Shown here: one piece after another, positions 1 to 6,286 of the stretch
How positions within the stretch are numbered: the stretch's first letter is position 1
Layout: the number at the start of each line of letters is the position of its first letter
Assembly (NCBI GenBank): GCA_013042795.1
Contig: JABDPK010000094.1
Coordinates: forward strand, 1-6,286
Length of the DNA: 6,286 nucleotides
Direction of reading: 5' to 3'
Source of the DNA: Saprospiraceae bacterium
GTDB taxonomy: Bacteria; Bacteroidota; Bacteroidia; Chitinophagales; Saprospiraceae
Position numbers and translations under genes: made by a program
Notes under the pieces: generated by a model
Database searches by the model: none
Told to the model about the DNA's origin: nothing
The model's input: the letters and a program-made list of their open reading frames with translations, nothing else

Positions 1-873
1 CAACTTATTGTTATTGATTCTATCCAGACAATAGCTTCTCCTTATATAGAATCAACACCCGGAAGTATTTCACAGGTCAGGGAATGTACATCTGATCTGC
101 AGGTATTTGCCAAAGAAAGCAATATTCCTGTGTTTATAATCGGTCATATCAACAAGGAAGGTCATATCGCAGGACCCAAGATACTGGAGCATATCGTAGA
201 TACCGTGCTACAGTTTGAAGGTGACAGAAATCATATTTACAGAATTCTCCGAACCAATAAAAATCGTTTCGGCTCAACTGATGAAATCGGCATTTATGCC
301 ATGGAAATGTCCGGACTCAGAGAAGTTGAAAATCCCTCAGAACTTTTGTTGTCGCAGAGTGATGAAAAACTGAGTGGCTCTGCGGTAGCTTGTACCGTAG
401 AAGGCATTCGTCCCATGTTAATAGAAACACAAGCACTTGTCAGTCAGGCAATTTATGGAACTCCCCAAAGATCAGCTACAGGATTTGATCTTCGCAGATT
501 AAGTATGCTCCTGGCAGTCCTGGAAAAAAGGGCAGGATTGTTTTTTGGACAAAGCGATGTGTTCATGAATATAGCGGGAGGTCTGAAAGTACAGGACACC
601 GCCATTGATATCGCTATTGTGGCAGCGCTCGTATCTTCTCTTCAAAACATACCCGTCAATAAAAAGATTTGCTTTTCAGGAGAAGTTGGCCTAACTGGAG
701 AAATAAGGGCAGTTACCCGAATCGATCAAAGAATTGAAGAAGCAAGAAGACTGGGATTCGAAAAGATCTATATTTCCAGTTACAATAAATTCTCTGACAA
801 ACCCAATGCAGGAAATATCGAAATTATCCAGGTGGCAAAGATTGAAGACCTGGTGGCATCTTTGTTTGGATAA
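1..873 (+). CDS. radA: DNA repair protein RadA (Sms), 3' part, cut by the left edge
   Basis: RadA is a RecA-like ATPase and DnaB-type helicase that promotes branch migration during homologous recombination and repair in the cytoplasm. The frame is open from base 1 to the TAA at 871-873, giving 290 residues of a protein usually about 450-460 long. The missing part is the N-terminal zinc finger and the Walker A loop. Visible, counting from the first codon, are a Walker B-like strand LIVIDSIQT (2-10), the stretch GHINKEGHIAGPKILEH (48-64), the RadA signature KNRFG (87-91) and GLREVENPSE (105-114). A Lon-protease-like C-terminal domain follows at about 135-290 (DVFMNIAGGLKV, then GEVGLTGEIR). As is normal for RadA, the Lon Ser-Lys catalytic pair is not apparent, so this domain is structural rather than proteolytic. 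The GTG at 130 is an internal valine codon, not a start, because homology continues upstream to the edge. The identity is secure. Confidence 0.97.
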   Translation, partial: QLIVIDSIQTIASPYIESTPGSISQVRECTSDLQVFAKESNIPVFIIGHINKEGHIAGPKILEHIVDTVLQFEGDRNHIYRILRTNKNRFGSTDEIGIYAMEMSGLREVENPSELLLSQSDEKLSGSAVACTVEGIRPMLIETQALVSQAIYGTPQRSATGFDLRRLSMLLAVLEKRAGLFFGQSDVFMNIAGGLKVQDTAIDIAIVAALVSSLQNIPVNKKICFSGEVGLTGEIRAVTRIDQRIEEARRLGFEKIYISSYNKFSDKPNAGNIEIIQVAKIEDLVASLFG

Positions 874-910
874 ACTGATATTAGTATTCAATTGACGAAA
901 GAGCAAAGCC

Positions 911-1801
911 ATGACATTAAACAATGGTGAAAAAGCAATTCAAACCACTTTAATTAGCATATTCTCCAATATTCTGCTGGCACTAATTAAAGCCATATCA
1001 GGTGTTTTGGGCCATTCATATGCTTTAATTGCTGATGCCATTGAGTCCACTACAGATATATTCTCTTCCATTCTTGTCCTCCTGGGTCTGAAGTATGCCA
1101 GCAAACCTCCAGATAAAAATCACCCATACGGGCATGGAAAAATTGAACCGCTTATAACCTTCATGGTTGTTATATTCCTGATTACTTCTGCTATTATTAT
1201 TTCATACCAAAGTATACAGAATATCAGGACACCACACCAGGGGCCGGCATCATGGACTCTTATTGTTCTTGGAATAATCATAATATGGAAAGAACTGTCT
1301 TATCGATTCATTATCAGGAAGAGTATCGAAACAAATAGTACATCACTTAGGGCAGAAGCCTGGCATCATCGCAGTGATGCCATTACTTCAGTATCAGCAT
1401 TTGTAGGCATAACCATTGCTGTAATTTTTGGAAAAGGTTATGAAGCAGCAGATGACTGGGCTGCCTTAATTGCAGCAGCCTTCATTCTTTATAATAGCTA
1501 TCTTATTTTTCGTCCTGCCCTCGGGGAGATTATGGACGAGCATCTATATGACAATCTCATTGAAGATATCAGACAAATATCCAACACAGTAGAAGGTGTT
1601 ATAGCTACAGAAAAGTGTTTTATCAGGAAGACCGGGATGAAATACCATGTAGACCTGCATGCTATTGTCAATGGAGACATTACCGTTCGTGAAGGGCATG
1701 ATATTGCCCATGTCCTGAAGGATACTTTGAAAAGTCAAATAGCAACTATTGAAAATATTCTGATTCATATAGAACCATCAGACTCAAGGAACCAGAATTA
1801 A
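911..1801 (+). CDS. Cation diffusion facilitator (CDF) family divalent metal exporter
   Basis: This is an inner-membrane antiporter that exports divalent metals (Zn2+, Fe2+, Mn2+, Co2+ or Cd2+ in this family) in exchange for protons. It is 296 residues long, the usual size for FieF/YiiP-type members. About six membrane segments occupy residues 12-205 and a cytoplasmic metal-sensing domain occupies about 210-296. TM2 carries ADAIESTTDIFSS (41-53) and is followed by the family motif HPYGHGKIEP (71-80). TM5 carries HHRSD (152-156), the HxxxD half of transport site A. The C-terminal domain has H246, H250, H263, H267 and the ending IHIEP (285-289), typical of the dimeric metal-binding fold. The TM2 half-site reads Glu45-xxx-Asp49 where YiiP has Asp-xxx-Asp and Zn transporters often have His-xxx-Asp, so the metal cannot be assigned. 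The ATG at 911 comes 37 bp after radA with only a weak purine-rich stretch (GAAAGAGCAAAG) before it. Read-through from radA is plausible. Confidence 0.93.
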   Translation: MTLNNGEKAIQTTLISIFSNILLALIKAISGVLGHSYALIADAIESTTDIFSSILVLLGLKYASKPPDKNHPYGHGKIEPLITFMVVIFLITSAIIISYQSIQNIRTPHQGPASWTLIVLGIIIIWKELSYRFIIRKSIETNSTSLRAEAWHHRSDAITSVSAFVGITIAVIFGKGYEAADDWAALIAAAFILYNSYLIFRPALGEIMDEHLYDNLIEDIRQISNTVEGVIATEKCFIRKTGMKYHVDLHAIVNGDITVREGHDIAHVLKDTLKSQIATIENILIHIEPSDSRNQN

Positions 1802-1809
1802 ATACTTTT

Positions 1810-4185
1810 CTATTTGATCTCTTTTGACTCCGAAGCATGCACGTAAAGAATATTACCGATATCATCGTACCCCTGGAATTCATCTGATCCACGATGTTTA
1901 ACAGCTTTATCAATAAAACCTACTATTGTCAAATCCGCATTCAAAGACTTTTTGTTAATAATGACCTTGGGGTCGGTCTCTATTTGCTTGGTAATAAACT
2001 CAATGTTCTGAGGTGAAATAGGTAATTGCCCTCCATTGATTAAGTCAAACAATTTTGCTCGTTCTTTATCAACTGACTCTTCCGGGAATATGGCAAATAT
2101 ATTAATGGTGGCTTTCTCCCAATCTTTATGCCCTAAAAGAATATATGCAAGGAGTATCATCAGGTTTGCATTTTGAAAGTCATATGGTGTAATCCATACA
2201 TGAACTTGCTTTTTCAGGCCAAATCCTTTTTCAGAACTACCCAATAATATCAAATCGAAATTTACGGATTGGATAAGTCCGAAATTATCAATGATATCCT
2301 TTAGATGTTCAGGATGATTCTTGTGAAACTCAAATAGTAATAAATTGTTTTCAGAACCACTGATGCCAGGTAGCTGAATGGCCTGGGCAACAATTGAAGT
2401 GAAGGAAGGACTTACCAAAGTGTCTACATAGACATTGCTTCCGCTAACGTTAGCCATATCAATAAGGCGCATCTTGGCTTCAGTTGCTTCTTCAAAAGTT
2501 TCCCGGGACAGGAAACCCTTTATAAAATGAATATACGTTCCAAATCCATATTTATGTGATATCCAGCGGAGTAAATCGAATGCTGAAAATCTTCTGAAAC
2601 TATCTTCTGAAATTGCAATCGTGGACGGACGCCAGCTTTGACTAATCTCTTTATTTGTTTTTTGAAGGAAGACCTGGGTTTGACGGCTCAACTGGTAAAT
2701 AACTCCCTGGAAAATCAATGACAAGTTGTTTTTATCTTTATTGTAATTCCTTACAAACCAGAATAATGCTGTGATGAGGACCAGTGAAATAATCGCATAA
2801 AAAGGACTCATCAAAAACATGAGGATCAGGCAACTTATTGCTCCAAACAAAGAGATATACCACCTTGACCTGAATCGAGGTCGATATGACGGATCTGCAG
2901 AAAAATGATTCAGGAATGATATCAGGCACAATGATCCATATGTTACCATAAAGAACATTGAAATTATTTGTGCAACACTATCTATTGCTCCCGCAAGTAT
3001 AAATACTGCTGACACAATTATTGTGATAACAGTAGCATTAAACGGCTCATCTTCCTTCCCTCTTCCCCTGGACAACCAATAATTGATTTTTGGGGCTGGA
3101 AATATCTTATCTCTGGCAATGGCCTGCAAGGTACGGGGAGCTACCATGATACTTCCCAGGGCAGATGAAATCGTTGCTGCAGCAAGTCCCATGGGAATTA
3201 TCCAGAAACCCTGAATTGCGATATCAGCCATGACTAATTGAGATGTATCAGCCAATACTTCAGGTGAGGCTGAAGATGTCAGCTTCCAGGCAATGAAGAT
3301 ATACATGATCATGCCGAACAATGTAGCTCCCAGTGTTCCCAGCGGAATGGATTTTCCTGGATTCTTCAGATCTCCGGACAAACCTACACCTGCTGTCATT
3401 CCTGTAAATGCAGGGAAAATGATGGCAAATACAATAAAAAAGCCGATGCCGACAGGATTGCTGTTATCGGAGCCTTGCTTTATTTCTCCTTCCCTTTTCT
3501 GAATTGCATTTCCATTTTCTGCTTGTCCGGGAATTTCAAAGCTTGTTGAATCAAATTCGGATTGAAGATTCAAGATACTCGAGTTTTGTACTGTATTGTT
3601 TAACTCAAACCCATGGGTTTTCTCGTAATCCGTTTGTCCAAGAAAAAAGGCCGTTAAGGAAATAGCAAGAATTAAAACGACAGAATATAAGAGCTTAACA
3701 CCAAGCCTGGCACCTTTTGTAAGCATGATGTATGCCAGTATTAATAGCGTAGGTATTCCAATAAACTGTTTCTTTTCAAAGAAAAAGATAATCCAATCAG
3801 GTAAAGATGATTGTGAACTCAACCAGTTAAACAATGGTACAAACGCCTCAGAAAAGGCCATTATATAAAAGGCCACACTAATAGCCTGTGAAAAATACAA
3901 ACCAATGCCTATTGTGGAACCGATGACCAATCCAAATGACCGGGATAGAATATAATATTCCCCGCCACCCTCTACTTTCTGATTCGTAGCGATTTCAGCA
4001 ATGGCCATGGCTGTGGGGATAGTTACTGCATGACCAATCAGAATGATCATGACGACTCCCAGGAATCCTACCTGTCCAACTGCAAATCCAAACCTTAGGA
4101 ACAAGATCGCCCCAAGTATAGTAGCAATAGCGGTAAAGAATACCGGTGCTGTACCAAAAGTTTTTGCAGTCTGGTTGTAATTCAC
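1810..4185 (-). CDS. Bacterial SLC12-type cation-chloride cotransporter (NKCC-like), full length
   Basis: This 791-residue inner-membrane protein of the APC superfamily (LeuT fold) is predicted to carry Na+, K+ and Cl- together. About 12 membrane segments lie between residues 13 and 480, and a soluble cytoplasmic domain occupies about 485-791. SLC12 landmarks are GAILFLRFGFAVGQVG (TM1, 25-40), GGGEYYILSRSFG (73-85), FPAFTGMTAGVGLSGDLKNP (TM6, 257-276) and SSALGSIMVAPRTLQAIARD (TM8, 340-359). The C-terminal domain also matches animal NKCC: WRPSTIAISE (518-527) corresponds to FRPQCLVMTG, and VHVWITPYDFQNANLMILLAY (661-681) to the IDIYWLFDDGGL region. Ligand residues equivalent to human NKCC1, recalled from memory, are Tyr107 (Tyr383), Pro258 and Thr261 (Pro496, Thr499), Ser340-Ser341 (Ser613-614) and Tyr416 (Tyr686). 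The start is a GTG preceded by AGGAAA with almost no spacer. TM1 begins a dozen residues later, and a stop lies in frame a few codons upstream, so no better start exists. Automated pipelines would probably call it an amino acid permease. Family confidence is high; substrate is inference. Confidence 0.9.
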   Translation of the reverse strand: MNYNQTAKTFGTAPVFFTAIATILGAILFLRFGFAVGQVGFLGVVMIILIGHAVTIPTAMAIAEIATNQKVEGGGEYYILSRSFGLVIGSTIGIGLYFSQAISVAFYIMAFSEAFVPLFNWLSSQSSLPDWIIFFFEKKQFIGIPTLLILAYIMLTKGARLGVKLLYSVVLILAISLTAFFLGQTDYEKTHGFELNNTVQNSSILNLQSEFDSTSFEIPGQAENGNAIQKREGEIKQGSDNSNPVGIGFFIVFAIIFPAFTGMTAGVGLSGDLKNPGKSIPLGTLGATLFGMIMYIFIAWKLTSSASPEVLADTSQLVMADIAIQGFWIIPMGLAAATISSALGSIMVAPRTLQAIARDKIFPAPKINYWLSRGRGKEDEPFNATVITIIVSAVFILAGAIDSVAQIISMFFMVTYGSLCLISFLNHFSADPSYRPRFRSRWYISLFGAISCLILMFLMSPFYAIISLVLITALFWFVRNYNKDKNNLSLIFQGVIYQLSRQTQVFLQKTNKEISQSWRPSTIAISEDSFRRFSAFDLLRWISHKYGFGTYIHFIKGFLSRETFEEATEAKMRLIDMANVSGSNVYVDTLVSPSFTSIVAQAIQLPGISGSENNLLLFEFHKNHPEHLKDIIDNFGLIQSVNFDLILLGSSEKGFGLKKQVHVWITPYDFQNANLMILLAYILLGHKDWEKATINIFAIFPEESVDKERAKLFDLINGGQLPISPQNIEFITKQIETDPKVIINKKSLNADLTIVGFIDKAVKHRGSDEFQGYDDIGNILYVHASESKEIK

Positions 4186-4284
4186 TTTCCTAAGTGGCTG
4201 TTCTATACAAATCTATCCTTTTTACCCGTTGGAAGTAAGGCAAATGCAAAGCTTAGTCTATAATCATTCTGCTTTTGGAGGTTT
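4186..4284 (-). other. Intergenic gap between malic enzyme and cotransporter
   Basis: These 99 bases hold no gene. They contain a candidate promoter for the cotransporter (separate entry). I see no strong GC hairpin with a U-tract that would terminate the malic enzyme transcript, so partial read-through into the cotransporter gene cannot be excluded. Confidence 0.6.
4208..4215 (-). promoter_or_regulatory. Candidate Bacteroidota -7 promoter element for the cotransporter gene
   Basis: On the - strand this reads TAGATTTG, an exact match to the TAnnTTTG -7 element of the Bacteroidota primary sigma factor. It lies 22 bases before the GTG start, which would give a short leader of roughly 15-20 bases. 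The nearest upstream TTTG, a possible -33 element, sits about 25 bases away, longer than the usual spacing of about 19-21, so only half of the promoter is convincing. Confidence 0.4.
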
Positions 4285-5985
4285 TTACAAATACTCTGCG
4301 TAATCAGGTTCATACATTGATGCCCTGATATTCTCTTCCATATTGGATAGATAATAGCCGGAAACCAGACCATCTTCAACACTGATCATCAGGATAGCTT
4401 TAGCTATTTCTACACTCACGTCCCTGATGCGCTTGAATGATGGGTACACAGTCCCGGCATTCAATTCTTCTTCTGTAACAGCTTGTGAAACAACTTTGGC
4501 TGCTTCGTAAAACATGCGCTCGGTGACTACCCGTGGATGACAATATGCCAGTCCTAGTCCGACACCCGGAAATATATAAACATTATTTCCCTGACCAGGT
4601 ACAATACGTCGACCATTATAATCTACAGGATCAAATGGACTACCACTTGCGAAAATGGCTTTTCCTTTACTGTGTTTGTAAGCTTGTTCTGCAGTACATT
4701 CGGACTTTGATGTTGGGTTTGATAATGCAAAAACTATAGGCCTTTCATTTAATACAGACATGAGTTTTATCACTTTGTCTGTGAATTTTCCTGGCTGTCC
4801 GCTTACACCGATAATTGCAGTCGGCTTAAGTACTTCTATCGCTTTTATAAATGAGTCTATAAATTCATGATCATGTGCATATGCCTGTTTATGCACGGCC
4901 AGATCATCTCTGGATGCACAAACCAATCCCCTTGAATCCATAAACCAATTGCGTTCTTTGGCCTCTTTTTCAGAAAGTCCCTCTTCCTCCATGGCATGAC
5001 AGATCATATTGCCTATACCGATACCTGCCTCACCAGCACCGAGATAAAGGATTTTTTCTTCTGATAGTGTACTGTTTTTCATTCTGACGGCTGAGAGCAT
5101 TCCTGCAAGTGCAACACTGGATGTGCCCTGGATATCATCATTGAATACCCTTGCTTTTTCCTCGTAACGATTTAAAAGTGCGAAGGCATTGCTTGTGGAG
5201 AAGTCCTCAAACTGGATAATAGCCTCCGGAATAAGATCCTGGACTACTGATACAAATTCATCAAAAAACTCAAAGTATTCATCACCAGTTGTTCTTGTAT
5301 GTTTATGCCCCAGGTAAAGTGGATCATCCAATAATGCTTTATTGTTTGTTCCTACATCAATTGTTATCGGCAGACAAGTGGTGGGATCTATACCTGCACA
5401 TGCTGTATATAATGCAAGTTTTCCTATCGGAATCCCCATACCATTTACCCCGAGGTCTCCTAATCCTAGAATTCGGCCTCCATCGGTTACCACAATGACT
5501 TTGACATCCTTATGAGGCCAGTTCAAAAATAATTCCTTGATGTGACCTTTGTCTTCAATTGAAATATATAAACCTCGTGGCCTCCTGTAAATATGGCCAA
5601 AAGATTCACAAGCCTGTCCAACAGTTGGTGTATATATGATGGGCATTAGTTCTTCAAGGTGTCTTCTCAATACATAATAAAACAGGTTTTCATTCCTGTC
5701 CTGCAAGGACACCATATAGATATATTTTTCAAGATCATCTTTTTTCTTTCTTAGATTTTCCATGATCCTGTCTGCCTGCAATTCCTGGGAAATTGAAATT
5801 GGTGGCAGTAGTCCCCTGAGACCTAATATTTCTCTTTCCCTTTTTGTAAAGGCTGTACCCTTATTAAAGTCAGGGCTATGAATTAATCTCACTCCTCTCC
5901 CAAGTGGCACTTTGACTTTGCTCTTCCCCGGGTTATTAGTTTCGGTCTTTTCCAGATCTGTCTTTTTCTCTAATTCGGCAATCAT
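4285..5985 (-). CDS. NAD(P)-dependent malic enzyme, eukaryotic/SfcA type
   Basis: This cytoplasmic enzyme oxidatively decarboxylates L-malate to pyruvate and CO2 with reduction of NAD(P)+, feeding pyruvate and biosynthetic reductant. It has 566 residues from the ATG at 5985, the length of the large malic enzyme class, and lacks the phosphotransacetylase tail of MaeB-type fusions. In this numbering the features are LQDRNENLFYYVL (94-106), YTPTVG with catalytic Tyr118, GLGDLGVNGMGIPIGKLALY with catalytic Lys189, and metal ligands Glu260, Asp261 (QFEDF) and Asp284 (FNDDIQGT). The Rossmann loop is GAGEAGIG (316-323), followed by ALSNPTSKSEC (420-430), FASGSPFDPV (445-454) and PGQGNNVYIFPG (463-474). 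After the second cofactor strand comes MDSRGL, as in NADP-preferring cytosolic enzymes (DSKGL), where mitochondrial NAD-type enzymes have a different pair. NADP preference is therefore a modest inference. A TTG at 6015 would add ten residues and sits just after a stop. I prefer the ATG, although neither start has a clear ribosome site. Confidence 0.95.
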   Translation of the reverse strand: MIAELEKKTDLEKTETNNPGKSKVKVPLGRGVRLIHSPDFNKGTAFTKREREILGLRGLLPPISISQELQADRIMENLRKKKDDLEKYIYMVSLQDRNENLFYYVLRRHLEELMPIIYTPTVGQACESFGHIYRRPRGLYISIEDKGHIKELFLNWPHKDVKVIVVTDGGRILGLGDLGVNGMGIPIGKLALYTACAGIDPTTCLPITIDVGTNNKALLDDPLYLGHKHTRTTGDEYFEFFDEFVSVVQDLIPEAIIQFEDFSTSNAFALLNRYEEKARVFNDDIQGTSSVALAGMLSAVRMKNSTLSEEKILYLGAGEAGIGIGNMICHAMEEEGLSEKEAKERNWFMDSRGLVCASRDDLAVHKQAYAHDHEFIDSFIKAIEVLKPTAIIGVSGQPGKFTDKVIKLMSVLNERPIVFALSNPTSKSECTAEQAYKHSKGKAIFASGSPFDPVDYNGRRIVPGQGNNVYIFPGVGLGLAYCHPRVVTERMFYEAAKVVSQAVTEEELNAGTVYPSFKRIRDVSVEIAKAILMISVEDGLVSGYYLSNMEENIRASMYEPDYAEYL

Positions 5986-6048
5986 TGATATAACTTTACT
6001 AATAAAATACTCCAATGTATATCAGAGCGTAAGCCAATATTCTGCCTG

Positions 6049-6067
6049 TCATCATTTTAAATGATGA
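6049..6067. promoter_or_regulatory. Near-perfect AT-rich palindrome upstream of the malic enzyme
   Basis: The 19 bases TCATCATTTTAAATGATGA form two 9-base inverted arms around a single central T. The site lies 63 bases before the ATG start (33 before the alternative TTG), a position suited to an operator bound by a dimeric regulator. As a hairpin it would be a weak 7-bp AT-rich stem with a 5-base loop. On the - strand no U-tract follows, so it is a poor terminator for the upstream gene. The regulator is unknown, and AT-rich palindromes arise by chance, so this is tentative. Confidence 0.35.
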
Positions 6068-6151
6068 TTTTGCTCATAGGCATGAATTCCCGGAAATCCC
6101 GATTGCTTTTAGTCAGCACCTTTTAATAATGCTGTAATGATAATTGTAGAT

Positions 6152-6286
6152 TTACTTAAAGAATTTTGATGGCCCTTTTTTGACATCAATCTTGTTCATT
6201 TTGTTTATAAGATATACCGAAGATTCTTCACCCACTGTTATCTCTTTACCAGTAAAATCAAGTTCCACTACGTGTGCCTTCAGGTA
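6152..6286 (-). CDS. 3' end of an unidentified gene, cut by the right edge
   Basis: Reading from base 6286 leftwards, one frame stays open for 44 codons to a TAA at 6152-6154. The last residues include VVELDFTGKEITVGEESSV and end in GPSKFFK. The alternation of hydrophobic and charged residues suggests beta-strands of a folded soluble protein. The codon use resembles the neighbours (Lys-rich, AAA/AAG, GAA). I do not recognise the family from this fragment. It lies 166 bases upstream of the malic enzyme start on the same strand, so the two could share a transcript. The fragment is too short for the open frame alone to be proof, but its composition is protein-like. Confidence 0.55.
   Translation of the reverse strand, partial: YLKAHVVELDFTGKEITVGEESSVYLINKMNKIDVKKGPSKFFK

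Noticed and set aside
130..132. GTG as the start of a 247-residue protein
   Set aside because: The same frame is open to base 1 and the upstream residues (LIVIDSIQT and following) are RadA sequence. The GTG encodes an internal valine.
691..924. Open frame on the - strand of 77 codons overlapping radA
   Set aside because: It is antisense to well-conserved RadA coding sequence and has no recognisable protein features.
1759..1782. Inverted repeat TCTGAT / ATCAGA near the end of the CDF gene as a terminator
   Set aside because: The stem is only 6 bp with a 12-base loop, lies inside coding sequence for the conserved IHIEP end, and no T-run follows directly.
3293..3502. Open frame on the + strand of 69 codons inside the cotransporter
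   Set aside because: It is antisense to the conserved TM6-TM7 region, whose homology on the - strand explains the sequence.
1810..4185. Generic amino acid permease with a universal stress protein tail
   Set aside because: The APC fold is shared, but the TM1, TM3, TM6, TM8 and TM10 residues and the C-terminal domain match SLC12 cotransporters much more specifically.
4533..4739. Open frame on the + strand of 68 codons inside the malic enzyme; a similar one lies at 5289-5498
   Set aside because: Both are shadows of a strongly conserved enzyme gene on the other strand.
4285..6015. MaeB-type malic enzyme fused to phosphotransacetylase
   Set aside because: The protein is about 570 residues, ends soon after the malic enzyme core, and has the large eukaryotic-type N-terminal region (YTPTVG, LQDRNE) instead.

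Overview
The window looks like ordinary chromosome from a Bacteroidota-type bacterium, probably Bacteroidales or a relative. The reasons are a moderately AT-rich composition, weak or absent Shine-Dalgarno sequences, a -7 promoter element matching the Bacteroidota consensus TAnnTTTG, and the style of the RadA and malic enzyme proteins. This placement is inference; there is no rRNA or other marker gene in the window. I see no mobile elements, CRISPR arrays, tRNAs or phage genes.

Layout. From 1 to 1801 two genes run on the + strand: the 3' two-thirds of radA (DNA recombination/repair, cut by the left edge), then after 37 bp a complete cation diffusion facilitator (CDF) metal exporter. From 1810 to 6286 everything lies on the - strand. 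Reading in the direction of transcription, this is the 3' end of an unidentified gene (6286-6152), a eukaryotic-type malic enzyme (5985-4285, or from a TTG at 6015), a 97-99 bp gap with a candidate promoter, and a large 791-aa transporter (4185-1810). The CDF and the transporter converge with only 8 bp between their stop codons.

The most notable gene is the 791-aa transporter. It is not a generic amino-acid permease. Along its whole length, including the soluble C-terminal domain, it resembles the SLC12 cation-chloride cotransporters of animals (NKCC, NCC, KCC). The residues that bind Na+ (TM8 Ser-Ser), K+ (TM3 Tyr, TM6 Pro and Thr) and Cl- (TM10 Tyr) in NKCC1 all have identical counterparts, so an electroneutral Na-K-Cl symporter is the best prediction. 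Its large hydrophilic loop between TM5 and TM6 is placed as in KCCs rather than NKCCs.

Functional links between the genes are loose. The malic enzyme (malate to pyruvate plus reducing power) and the ion cotransporter share a strand, but the gap and the candidate promoter argue against a tight operon. RadA and the CDF exporter could be co-transcribed but have no obvious shared role. I did not find a new multi-gene system here.
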